Assembly: GCF_001047375.1 (NCBI RefSeq)
Contig: NZ_LFVU01000002.1
Span: forward strand, 97,210 to 161,209
Length of the DNA stretch: 64,000 nt
Reading direction: 5' to 3'
Origin: Clostridium cylindrosporum DSM 605
Lineage (GTDB): Bacteria > Bacillota > Clostridia > Clostridiales > Caloramatoraceae
Within the stretch, counting starts at the first letter, position 1. The number at the start of each line of letters is the position of its first letter. The notes under the pieces were generated by a model. It was not told the DNA's origin. It saw only the letters and a program-made list of their open reading frames with translations, and did no database searches. The position numbers were made by a program, and so were the translations under genes. Below are positions 37,076 through 44,930 of the stretch, one piece after another.

Positions 37076-37758
37076 CCTACTACCACCTTATATCCTACCC
37101 CTCTAATAGTACGAATAACATTATGATCCTTATCACCAATTTTATCGCGCAAATATCTTATATATACTTCTACAATGTTTTCTTCTCCATTAAATTCAGG
37201 CCCCCAAACCTTTTCGATTATAGTTTGCTTACTTAATACTAACCCATCATTAACTAATAAGTATCTAAGCAAATTATACTCTGTAGGAGATAAAGATAAA
37301 ACTTTACCTTGAAAGCTAATTTCATGGGCTCCATCATCTATAAGAAATAATCCTACACTTATTATATTAGCTAATTCAGGAAAGCAATTACGCAATCTAG
37401 TATTTATGCGAGCTAATAACTCCTTAAAGCTAAAAGGCTTACCCATATAATCATCAGCCCCAAGTTCTAAACCAAGAACACGATCATCTATATCATCTCT
37501 AGCTGTAAGCATAATAATAGATGTTTTTATCAGTTTTTTAATCTCAGAACATACCTTGTATCCATTCATTCCTGGAAGCATAATATCAAGTATAATAATA
37601 TGTGGATTTATTTCTTTTGCAATTGAGGCAGCGCTGTTACCCTCAAAATGAGTGTAAACCATAAATCCTTCTGCTTCTAACCCCATTTTTATAAATTCAG
37701 CTATACTTTCTTCATCTTCTATTATTAAAATCTTTATTTTTTCTTTCATAAATGCCAT
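37072..37758 (-). CDS. OmpR-family response regulator
   Basis: 228 residues. Receiver with 'LIIEDEESIAE', phosphoacceptor Asp in 'IIILDIMLPG' and Lys in 'GKPFSFKEL'; winged-helix effector with 'LSPTEYNLLRYLLVNDG' and 'VRYLRDKIGDK'-like region ending 'IRTIRGVGYKVV'. ATG 37758 has GGAG eight bases upstream. Co-transcribed with the kinase. Its likely targets include its own neighbourhood, e.g. the divergent promoter region at 40.5-40.75 kb, but this is inferred. Confidence 0.94.
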   Translation of the reverse strand: MAFMKEKIKILIIEDEESIAEFIKMGLEAEGFMVYTHFEGNSAASIAKEINPHIIILDIMLPGMNGYKVCSEIKKLIKTSIIMLTARDDIDDRVLGLELGADDYMGKPFSFKELLARINTRLRNCFPELANIISVGLFLIDDGAHEISFQGKVLSLSPTEYNLLRYLLVNDGLVLSKQTIIEKVWGPEFNGEENIVEVYIRYLRDKIGDKDHNVIRTIRGVGYKVVVG

Positions 37759-37873
37759 GAATGCTTCTCCTTTTTTCTAGTTTAACTTAAGAATGTATTA
37801 GCATAATATGTATTAAATAAAACTTCTATCTTCTTTTATTATTACCAAATATAATTCTATTGTAACGCAAAAT

Positions 37874-37902
37874 GGAGAGATCACTTTAAAATGAGTCTCT
37901 CC
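37874..37902 (-). terminator. Weak terminator after the Met-rich membrane protein gene
   Basis: GGAGAGA pairs with TCTCTCC, with an imperfect inner stem, followed by ATTTTG on the minus strand. Confidence 0.45.
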
Positions 37903-37924
37903 TAAATATATTTATTCTTATAAT

Positions 37925-38203
37925 CTAAAGTATTTCCTTAGTATCATTTTCACTCTTTGAATTGTTGCAACAGCTTCTCTTGTTGTTACCACGCATCATC
38001 ATATACATCATGAAGATCATCATTACTGGACATATAAATGGTGCTATTTTTCCAAGAAAGCCCCCTAGGCTAGAACTATACTTTGTTATAACTGGTAGGA
38101 AAATCATAATTACTATAGGTAAACCACAACAAAGAAGCATATGAAGTATATGTTTTAAGGAACTATGTTTATTATCTTCTTTATTATTTTTGTGACAATT
38201 CAT
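37925..38203 (-). CDS. Small Met/Cys-rich membrane protein
   Basis: 92 residues: a His/Asn/Lys-rich N-terminus ('MNCHKNNKEDNKHSSLKH'), two hydrophobic helices, the first with 'HMLLCCGLP' and the second ending 'CPVMMIFMMYMMM', then a polar tail with another Cys pair ('RSCCNN'). Met, Cys and His clusters of this density are typical of proteins handling soft metals such as copper. ATG follows GGAGGTATAG. It is close to small DUF2933-like proteins. Function unknown; probable metal chaperone or regulator for its operon. Confidence 0.7.
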   Translation of the reverse strand: MNCHKNNKEDNKHSSLKHILHMLLCCGLPIVIMIFLPVITKYSSSLGGFLGKIAPFICPVMMIFMMYMMMRGNNKRSCCNNSKSENDTKEIL

Positions 38204-38286
38204 AACTATACCTCCATAGATTTAGTATAGTTATATATTACATTTTTTATATAAAGAAAATATGAAGAAACTTATAATATACTAAA

Positions 38287-39405
38287 TTACTCCATGTGGT
38301 GCTTCATATCTTTTTGCTCTTCACTAGTACTATGATTCATCATATGCTTTATTTCATCTTTGTTCTCCATATCCATCATTTCATGGTCAATTGAAAGTAA
38401 ACTTTCTATGGCTACTTGTGTAGAGTAACTAACATCTGAAGTATCTCCAATAATATACCCATGCATAAATGGAGGTTTAGGCATGTCTTTTGGATGTATA
38501 GGCTTAATAGACTTAATATATCTTTCTACCGTAAATGGTACTATATTATCTTTAATCAAAAGAAGAGGTGTATGCTTCCCCATATGTGCAAACAATGCTC
38601 CAGATATAGTTTCCATTGGATGATTTAGCGTACCAAAGGTAAATGCGTGACCTTCTCTATAATTTCTACCCCAGCCAAATTCCGTATTATCATCTTTAAA
38701 TTTGGAAAAATTAATAGCAATATCATAGGGAGTATCTCCATCTATTCTACATACATTTTTTACATTCCTTAGCTCAGATAAACTTTTTTCAACTGATCTG
38801 GATACCGTTTTTGTTGAACCAATAATATAAATATTAATATCATTCATTTTTCTGATTATTTCTTTTGTACAAGTTGGAATCTTATTCTTTTGAACATACA
38901 AAATAGGATCACCATGATGTGCAGACCAGTAAGAAGTCATTATACCCTCTGAGTAATCTTCCCCGGAGACTACAAGTATATTTTTAAATTTTTTTCTTTC
39001 ACTTGGTATTTTACAAGAAGTCTCGTAGTGATTACGTCCAGCTATGTGTTGTGTTGTAAAACCCTGATGGTTTAATTCATCTGATACACTTCTTGAAACA
39101 TTACCAACTAAAATTACCTGTATTCCTTTATAGCTCTTTGGAGATAGTCTCATTATTTCACATAATGTTTCTTTACTTAGTTTGTTACCATTAGTAAATA
39201 AAATAACGGCATTGATTGGAAAGTGAACTAATGAACTTGCTGCTATTCCATCGAAAACCTCATCTTTGTTTACTAATATAACAGCGTTTGGTTTCATGTT
39301 AGAAAATCCAATCTTAGATACCTCTATAGCTGTATTAATAGGATTATCACCACATATTCTTGTAGTGTTTAGTGTAAGAGGACAACTATCTAGATAATTA
39401 TTCAT
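38287..39405 (-). CDS. Cell-wall-binding-repeat (CWB2) protein without signal peptide, Met/His-rich tail
   Basis: 372 residues made of three CWB2-like repeats: each opens with an 'R(I)xGxxxxxTAI' element (e.g. 'TRICGDNPINTAIEVSK', 'HIAGRNHYETSCKI', 'RIDGDTPYDIAINFSK') and contains 'VILVNKDEVFDGIAASSL' or 'LVVSGEDYSEGIMTSYWSA'. CWB2 normally anchors surface proteins to wall polymers, but here no signal peptide precedes the first repeat. The last 45 residues are 'HEMMDMENKDEIKHMMNHS'-type, rich in Met, His and acids. ATG 39405 follows AGGAG. Whether it is cytoplasmic or exported by another route is open. Confidence 0.82.
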   Translation of the reverse strand: MNNYLDSCPLTLNTTRICGDNPINTAIEVSKIGFSNMKPNAVILVNKDEVFDGIAASSLVHFPINAVILFTNGNKLSKETLCEIMRLSPKSYKGIQVILVGNVSRSVSDELNHQGFTTQHIAGRNHYETSCKIPSERKKFKNILVVSGEDYSEGIMTSYWSAHHGDPILYVQKNKIPTCTKEIIRKMNDINIYIIGSTKTVSRSVEKSLSELRNVKNVCRIDGDTPYDIAINFSKFKDDNTEFGWGRNYREGHAFTFGTLNHPMETISGALFAHMGKHTPLLLIKDNIVPFTVERYIKSIKPIHPKDMPKPPFMHGYIIGDTSDVSYSTQVAIESLLSIDHEMMDMENKDEIKHMMNHSTSEEQKDMKHHME

Positions 39406-39488
39406 TGTTAATCTCCTAAAACTTTATACATAAACAGTATATTATTAAAAGATCAACTTAGTGATAATATAAAAAGGAAGTACCTTGT

Positions 39489-40511
39489 TTAGGTATTTCC
39501 CTTCTTTATAAATTTATTTACATTAATTAAGTGTTCTTTATAAGTTTTGCTAAAGACATGTCCGCTCTTATCCTTTGCAACATAATATAAATAATCATGT
39601 TTTTCTGGATAAAGTGCAGCTTTTATGGACATTATCCCAGGGGATGCAATAGGTCCTGGGGGCAAGCCTTTATATAGGTAGGTGTTATATTTACTTTGAA
39701 CTTTCAAATCATCATAAGTAACCTTTTGCATACTACTTTTCCCTTTTGTTTTTGCATATATAACCGCTGCATCAATTTGAAGAGGCATTCCCTTTTTTAT
39801 TCTATTATATATAACACCAGCAATTCTACTTCTTTCATTATCATTTGCCGCTTCTTTCTCTATCAAGGATGCTATTGTTATTACTTCACTTATACCTAGT
39901 CCTAACTCCTTAGAACGATTTACATATTTTTCAGAAAAGACGCTTTTAAATCTATTAAGCATTAAATTAGTAATATTCTTTGCAGAAGCATTTACTGGTA
40001 AATAATATGTATCAGGAAATAAGAACCCTTCTAGCTCATAATAATTATTTGAATTTTTTGAAATTAAGTTATTAGAATGTATCTCATTTGACTTTATCTT
40101 TAAGAAATCTTCTTTTTTAACTTTAGTTTCATATTCTAACTTTTCTGCTATCTGATAAAATGTTAATCCCTCAGGTATAGTAACTGAATTAAAGTCAGAT
40201 TTTCCTGATTTTAGCTTAGAAATTAACTCCCAATAACTATCATCTCGTTCTATGATAATATTAACCTTTTTAATATTATCATCTAATCTGAATAAATTAG
40301 CATATTTTATAAATTCATCCTTTGACTTTATAACAGACTTTTCTTTTAATTGATTTGCTATATCTTCTAATGAATATTTTTCATTGATCATTATATATGT
40401 ATCAACTTTATTTATAGTTTGAAATTTTTCAGAATGTAAATATGTAAAACCTGATACTACTATAACTGTTAAAATAACAAATATAATTATTACTTTATTC
40501 ATAATCCTCAT
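39489..40511 (-). CDS. mltG: Endolytic transglycosylase MltG
   Basis: Cuts nascent glycan strands and so sets peptidoglycan strand length. 340 residues: N-terminal helix (about 4-24), then the YceG domain with 'VTIPEGLTFYQIAEKL', 'ELEGFLFPDTYYLP', catalytic Glu in 'VITIASLIEKEA', and 'GVIYNRIKKGMPLQIDAAV', 'GLPPGPIASPG'. ATG 40511 is the annotated start; ATG 40502 is an alternative with AGGA three bases before it. It is the first gene of the minus-strand group facing ccdA. Confidence 0.93.
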   Translation of the reverse strand: MRIMNKVIIIFVILTVIVVSGFTYLHSEKFQTINKVDTYIMINEKYSLEDIANQLKEKSVIKSKDEFIKYANLFRLDDNIKKVNIIIERDDSYWELISKLKSGKSDFNSVTIPEGLTFYQIAEKLEYETKVKKEDFLKIKSNEIHSNNLISKNSNNYYELEGFLFPDTYYLPVNASAKNITNLMLNRFKSVFSEKYVNRSKELGLGISEVITIASLIEKEAANDNERSRIAGVIYNRIKKGMPLQIDAAVIYAKTKGKSSMQKVTYDDLKVQSKYNTYLYKGLPPGPIASPGIMSIKAALYPEKHDYLYYVAKDKSGHVFSKTYKEHLINVNKFIKKGNT

Positions 40512-40628
40512 TTTTTAATTTTATCCTCCATTTTGAAATTTTATCCTTAGTAGTTTTGATAATAAAGTTTTATTTAAACACTGACCCTCTTAGCCTTTAT
40601 ATTTTGTTATTATATTATAACTTATACC

Positions 40629-40684
40629 TGTGAAGACATTATGTAGATTCTCTCCCTTTATTTTAGTCGTAATCTATCTTCACA
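40629..40684. promoter_or_regulatory. Bipartite inverted repeat in the mltG-ccdA divergent region
   Basis: TGTGAAGA (40629) and TAGATT (40644) recur as AATCTA and TCTTCACA (40671-40684). The left arm has seven extra bases between its two blocks. It lies where divergent promoters are expected; a TATAAT at 40724-40729 is a candidate -10 for ccdA. It could be a two-site operator or RNA hairpin. Confidence 0.4.
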
Positions 40685-40758
40685 TCATCTTTATATATAA
40701 ATGCTAAATTTATATATATTTTTTATAATAAATTTAATTAATGGAGGTGACTTAAATC

Positions 40759-41463
40759 TTGAATGATATTACTTTAATATTAGCTTTCTGTGCTGGTTTA
40801 CTCTCTTTTTTATCTCCATGTGTACTCCCATTAGTGCCTGCATATATAGGTTATATTACAGGAAGTGCCATTAAGGATATGGATAATAAGAGCAAAAAAC
40901 TATCTATTCTATATAAATCTTTAGGTTTTGTTTTAGGCTTTTCTATTATATTTATCCTTATGGGTGCTTCAATTACTACATTAGGTAACATATTGATTAA
41001 GAATCAAAATCTCTTTAGAAAAGTTAGTGGGTTGTTAATGATAGTTTTTGGATTACATACTATGGGTATATTTAAAATTAAGTTATTTTATTATGAGAAG
41101 AGATTTTCATCATTTAACTTAATAGGTAAAAAATTTAGCTCTTTAATTATGGGAATGACATTTGCATTTGGTTGGACTCCATGTGTTGGGCCTATTTTAT
41201 CTTCTATATTAATTTATGCAAGTAGCTTAGATACCATATATAAAGGTGTCCTATTATTAAGTGTGTACTCAATAGGAGTTGCTGTACCTTTTACTTTAAC
41301 TGCATTAGCAATAGAAAACTTTATAAAGTATAAAAACAGATTTTTAAAATATATGTCAGCTATTTCTTTAATTAGTGGCTTGTTATTAATTATCATGGGA
41401 ATTATGACATTTACCAATTCTCTTAGCATTTTAAGTAGATACTTAAATTTTATTAATTTTTAA
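40759..41463 (+). CDS. ccdA: Cytochrome c biogenesis / thiol-electron transporter CcdA
   Basis: Passes reducing power from cytoplasmic thioredoxin to outside thiol proteins. 234 residues, six helices, with the two conserved Cys-Pro motifs 'FLSPCVLPLVPAYIGY' (about 18-33) and 'FGWTPCVGPIL' (about 137-147). The start is TTG 40759; GGAGG lies 11 bases upstream, and no ATG is nearby. Followed at two bases by the TlpA-like gene. In clostridia lacking cytochrome c, CcdA usually serves sporulation or extracytoplasmic thiol repair. Confidence 0.92.
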   Translation: MNDITLILAFCAGLLSFLSPCVLPLVPAYIGYITGSAIKDMDNKSKKLSILYKSLGFVLGFSIIFILMGASITTLGNILIKNQNLFRKVSGLLMIVFGLHTMGIFKIKLFYYEKRFSSFNLIGKKFSSLIMGMTFAFGWTPCVGPILSSILIYASSLDTIYKGVLLLSVYSIGVAVPFTLTALAIENFIKYKNRFLKYMSAISLISGLLLIIMGIMTFTNSLSILSRYLNFINF

Positions 41464-41483
41464 AAGTGGAGGTTCAACTTTTT

Positions 41484-42068
41484 ATGAAAAAAGTTATTCT
41501 AATGTTATTAATAGTAATACTTTTCGGGGTAAGTATTTATACTGTATTAAATTATAACAAAAATAAAAATAATTCTCTGCAAAACCCTGACATGAATAAT
41601 AGTAATTCTTCTGTTCAGAACTATGCACTTAATAGCGCTGATAAAAAGCAGAATACTTTTGTAAAGACAAAGGCTATAGATTTTAAACTAAAAGATTTAA
41701 ATGGTAAAGAAGTTTCATTAAGTACTTTAAAAGGCAAACATGTATTAATAAACTTTTGGGCCACTTGGTGTCCACCTTGCAGATCTGAAATGCCTGATAT
41801 TGAAAAGCTTTACCAGGAAACAAAAGATTCTGATCTAGTTATTTTGGCTATTGATATAGGGGAAGATAAAGAAACAGTAAAATCCTTTATAGATGAAAAC
41901 AAGTTTAACTTTAATGTTTTACTAGATTCTAATAAGGATGTAGCCATAAAATATAATATCACTTCTATACCAACTTCATTTTTTATTGATAAGGAAGGTA
42001 ATATTATATATAAAAAAATTGGAGCAATGAATATTGAAGAAATGAAATCCTTTATTAAATCTTCATAA
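41484..42068 (+). CDS. TlpA/ResA-like membrane-anchored thioredoxin
   Basis: 194 residues: N-terminal hydrophobic anchor (about 4-22), an Asn/Ser-rich linker, then a thioredoxin fold of the AhpC/TSA-TlpA type with active site 'FWATWCPPCRSEMP' and cis-Pro in 'ITSIPTSFFIDKEG'. Start ATG 41484; the in-frame GTG 41466 includes the GGAGG ribosome site. It directly follows ccdA, its expected electron donor. Likely reduces extracytoplasmic disulfides, perhaps of the Cys-rich protein encoded next. Confidence 0.93.
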   Translation: MKKVILMLLIVILFGVSIYTVLNYNKNKNNSLQNPDMNNSNSSVQNYALNSADKKQNTFVKTKAIDFKLKDLNGKEVSLSTLKGKHVLINFWATWCPPCRSEMPDIEKLYQETKDSDLVILAIDIGEDKETVKSFIDENKFNFNVLLDSNKDVAIKYNITSIPTSFFIDKEGNIIYKKIGAMNIEEMKSFIKSS

Positions 42069-42125
42069 AATCAACATATCTGTTTTATATACTTTATCTT
42101 GTAAATACATATTAGGAGTGAGTTT

Positions 42126-43961
42126 ATGAGTGTTAGAAGAGAAAAAATCAAAGTATATGAAATGACTTGTACCTCTTGTGAGAATCGAGTTGAAAGAGCT
42201 TTGAAAAAATTAGACGGGGTAATTTCTGTCAAAGTAAGTTATAGTGAAGAATTTGCTGAAATTGAATATGATGATAAATTATGTAATCTTAATATGATTA
42301 AATCTGCTATAAAAAGATCTGGATACAGTACTCAGAGATCAAATGATTACAAATTCATGGGAATTCTTATAGTTGTTGCAGCTATTGTACTTTTTGGTTT
42401 AAAAACTAGCGGCTTTGATATGGAGGAAAAACTTACTAACGCTTCCTACGCTGTACTATTTGTTGTAGGGGTTCTTACATCAATACACTGCGTTGGTATG
42501 TGTGGTGGAATTATGCTTTCACAGACTATATCAAAGGAGAGCAAAAATAAATTCCAAGCAATTGAGCCTGCTCTTTTATATAATTTTGGAAGAGTAATAT
42601 CCTATACTATTTTAGGTGGTTTAATTGGTGCCATAGGCTCAGTATTTTCACTTTCTATTACTGCTAAAGCAATTATGCAAATACTAGCTGCTATTTTTAT
42701 GATTATTATGGGACTAAACATGGCAGGATTTAAGGCTTTTAGAAAGATCAGTATAAAACTACCTAGTTCCGTATGCAAAGCTAAAGGTAAGTCTAGTTCT
42801 CCATTTATTGTAGGTATTTTAAATGGTCTTATGCCATGTGGTCCACTTCAAACTATGCAACTTTTTGCTTTAGGAACAGGAAGTGCACTTAAAGGTGCCA
42901 TCGCAATGTTCGTATTTTCTTTAGGAACGGTTCCTTTAATGTTAACCTTTGGTGCACTATCAGGAATTTTAGCTAAAGGATACACTAAAAAAATACTAAA
43001 ATTAAGTGGTGTTCTTATCATAGTTCTTGGATTAATAATGGGAAATAGAGGCTTCGCACTTGCTGGAATAAATGTTAATCCACTAACAGCAGTTGCAAGT
43101 ACTACAAAAAGTCTACTTGGTATAAATCCAAGCACTTCAGATAATGCAAATGTTGCTAAAGCAACTCTACAGGATGGTGTTCAGATAATAACAATGACTG
43201 CTAATAATAATGGATATACACCTAATGCCTTCTACGTTCAAAAGGGGATACCTGTTAAGTGGATAATTAATGGTGAAGAACTTAATTCTTGTAACAATGC
43301 CCTTGTAGCACAAGCTATAAACAAAGAACTTAAAATAAAAAAGGGTGAAAATATTATAGAGTTTACACCTGGTGATAAGGATATAAACTTTAGCTGTTGG
43401 ATGGGTATGATAAGTGGTGTAATAAAAGTCGTAGATAATCTTGATTCTGTAGATACATCAACCCCAGATCCATCACTTCCTGCACCTAGCACAGGTCCTA
43501 GTTGCTGTGCAACTCCATTAGATGAAAATTCTGAAGAACAAAGTCAAAGCCAAACTAGTATTTATGGCGATGATTTAACAAAGGCTCCAACTAAAACTTT
43601 AATTAATAAAGTTTCAAGCCTTGATAAAGATTATTTTGGAGAGTTTATAGGTAAAGGATATGAACTACAACCTTTAGTAATTGTAACAGGTAACAGTAAA
43701 AAAACTAAATTAACCTTTGATTTAAGTAATTTTGATAATGCTGAAGGAGAATATAGTATTACAGATGCAATTACTGGTGATACGGTTTCTAAGTTTAAAG
43801 CAAAGAAAGGTGTAAATGAAGTAGAATTTATTCCGAAAAAATCTGGTTCTTATGCAATTTTAAAGGATAATGGAGCCTTAGGTATAATTGAAGTAGTTGA
43901 TAACCTAAAAACTACTAACCTTGAGGACATTCGAAATAAATTCTTTGAAGCTAATAATTAA
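42126..43961 (+). CDS. HMA-TauE/SafE membrane protein with cupredoxin-like domain
   Basis: 611 residues in order: an HMA metal-binding domain with 'MTCTSCENRV' (residues 13-22); one helix near 78-95; a six-helix UreH/TauE-SafE-type region (about 105-325) with 'TSIHCVGMCGGIMLS' and 'LNGLMPCGPLQTMQ'; a cupredoxin-like domain (about 350-440) with candidate ligands in 'NSCNNA' and 'FSCWMGM'; a Cys pair 'SCCATP'; and a second beta-rich domain to the end. Such fusions are presumed copper/metal export or delivery proteins. ATG 42126 follows TTAGGAGTGAGTTT. It sits after ccdA and tlpA, whose products may keep its Cys reduced. Confidence 0.88.
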   Translation: MSVRREKIKVYEMTCTSCENRVERALKKLDGVISVKVSYSEEFAEIEYDDKLCNLNMIKSAIKRSGYSTQRSNDYKFMGILIVVAAIVLFGLKTSGFDMEEKLTNASYAVLFVVGVLTSIHCVGMCGGIMLSQTISKESKNKFQAIEPALLYNFGRVISYTILGGLIGAIGSVFSLSITAKAIMQILAAIFMIIMGLNMAGFKAFRKISIKLPSSVCKAKGKSSSPFIVGILNGLMPCGPLQTMQLFALGTGSALKGAIAMFVFSLGTVPLMLTFGALSGILAKGYTKKILKLSGVLIIVLGLIMGNRGFALAGINVNPLTAVASTTKSLLGINPSTSDNANVAKATLQDGVQIITMTANNNGYTPNAFYVQKGIPVKWIINGEELNSCNNALVAQAINKELKIKKGENIIEFTPGDKDINFSCWMGMISGVIKVVDNLDSVDTSTPDPSLPAPSTGPSCCATPLDENSEEQSQSQTSIYGDDLTKAPTKTLINKVSSLDKDYFGEFIGKGYELQPLVIVTGNSKKTKLTFDLSNFDNAEGEYSITDAITGDTVSKFKAKKGVNEVEFIPKKSGSYAILKDNGALGIIEVVDNLKTTNLEDIRNKFFEANN

Positions 43962-44060
43962 TTAAACAATAAAAAATAATTTATACTTCTTTATATTATC
44001 TACATAGTTTTTAGGTATAATGTGTTTAAATCAATAAAGAATTGATAAATAACTAGAAAT

Positions 44061-44159
44061 AAGCCTAGTATCTTTACATCTGAGAATATTCTTTTAGGTC
44101 GAGTCACATTTATATAATAAACTCTTCGTCCTGAACCTGATAACTGACTTTATAGGCTT
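44061..44159 (+). ncRNA. Candidate structured leader RNA, class unknown
   Basis: AAGCCTA at 44061 pairs with TAGGCTT at 44153-44159, which ends two bases before the GAGGAGG ribosome site of the next gene. Inside, TTTTAGG (44092-44098) can pair with CCTGAA, and GAGT (44101) with ACTC (44121). This gives a closed multi-stem fold that could hide or expose the ribosome site. It matches none of the riboswitch consensus sequences I know. Cannot be folded properly by eye. Confidence 0.4.
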
Positions 44160-44173
44160 TGAGGAGGAACCAC

Positions 44174-44872
44174 ATGAACAAAAAACATTTTACTTACCTT
44201 TTGATAATGATTTTAATAACTTTATCATCAGAAACATTATTTATGTACAAAAATAGACTTGAACCATCTCTTTCATCTAGCCTAGCTTTTGCACATGCAG
44301 ATACTAAAAAGCAGCAAGTAAAACCTGATTTAAAAAAGTCATTAAATAATAAGAAAACTGTAGCGGTAAAGCCTTCAAATAAAAAACAAGCTAACCATTC
44401 TTCTAGTCCATTACTTGTAGACTGGTGGAAAAGTGGACGAACTATTTTTTCAGTTGGAACTACAGCTTTAGTTACTGATATAGAAACTGGAAAAATTTTC
44501 ATGGTAGAGAGAACTATGGGTACAAATCATGCTGATGCTGAAGCCCTCACTACAAAGGATACAAAAATAATAAAGAGTATATGGAATGGATTTTCATGGG
44601 CAAGAAGACCAGTAATTCTAACAATAGATGATAAAAAGTATTCTGCTTCTATGAGTGCTATGCCTCATGCAGGATTAGACTCTTCACCAGCATACTCGGT
44701 AATTAATAATCGTTCACAGGGCTACGGAAAAGGTAAAAATCTAGATGTTATCAAAAAAAATGGTATGGATGGACACTTTGATATTCATTTTTTAAATAGT
44801 ACAAGACACAAAGATGGGAAAAAGGATCCTGAACATCAAGCTGCTGTATTAGAAGTAGCAAAAAATAAGTAA
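44174..44872 (+). CDS. Secreted/anchored protein with a conserved C-terminal domain of unknown function
   Basis: About 232 residues: N-terminal hydrophobic segment (about 5-24) serving as signal or anchor, a Lys/Ser/Asn-rich linker, then a compact domain starting 'VDWWKSGRTIFSVGTTALV' with 'TMGTNHADAEALT', 'WNGFSWARRPVIL', 'SMSAMPHAG' and 'GMDGHFDIHFLNSTRHKDG'. The His/Asp-rich blocks suggest a metal-dependent hydrolase. I recall this domain attached to wall-binding modules in other Firmicutes but know no function. ATG 44174 follows GAGGAGG; TTG 44159 would lie in the leader stem. Confidence 0.8.
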   Translation: MNKKHFTYLLIMILITLSSETLFMYKNRLEPSLSSSLAFAHADTKKQQVKPDLKKSLNNKKTVAVKPSNKKQANHSSSPLLVDWWKSGRTIFSVGTTALVTDIETGKIFMVERTMGTNHADAEALTTKDTKIIKSIWNGFSWARRPVILTIDDKKYSASMSAMPHAGLDSSPAYSVINNRSQGYGKGKNLDVIKKNGMDGHFDIHFLNSTRHKDGKKDPEHQAAVLEVAKNK

Positions 44873-44924
44873 ACGATATAAAGAGTATTGGAAATAATTA
44901 TTACCAATACTCTTTATATCGTTT
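44871..44924. terminator. Bidirectional terminator between the metal/thiol locus and the second kinase
   Basis: A perfect 21-bp stem beginning AAACGATATAAAGAG; it overlaps the stop of the upstream gene and ends seven bases before the kinase stop. Confidence 0.85.
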
Positions 44925-44930
44925 ATACAT

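Noticed and set aside
44061..44159. Match of this leader to known c-di-GMP-II, fluoride or THF riboswitches
   Set aside because: None of their conserved cores is present, so I left the class open.
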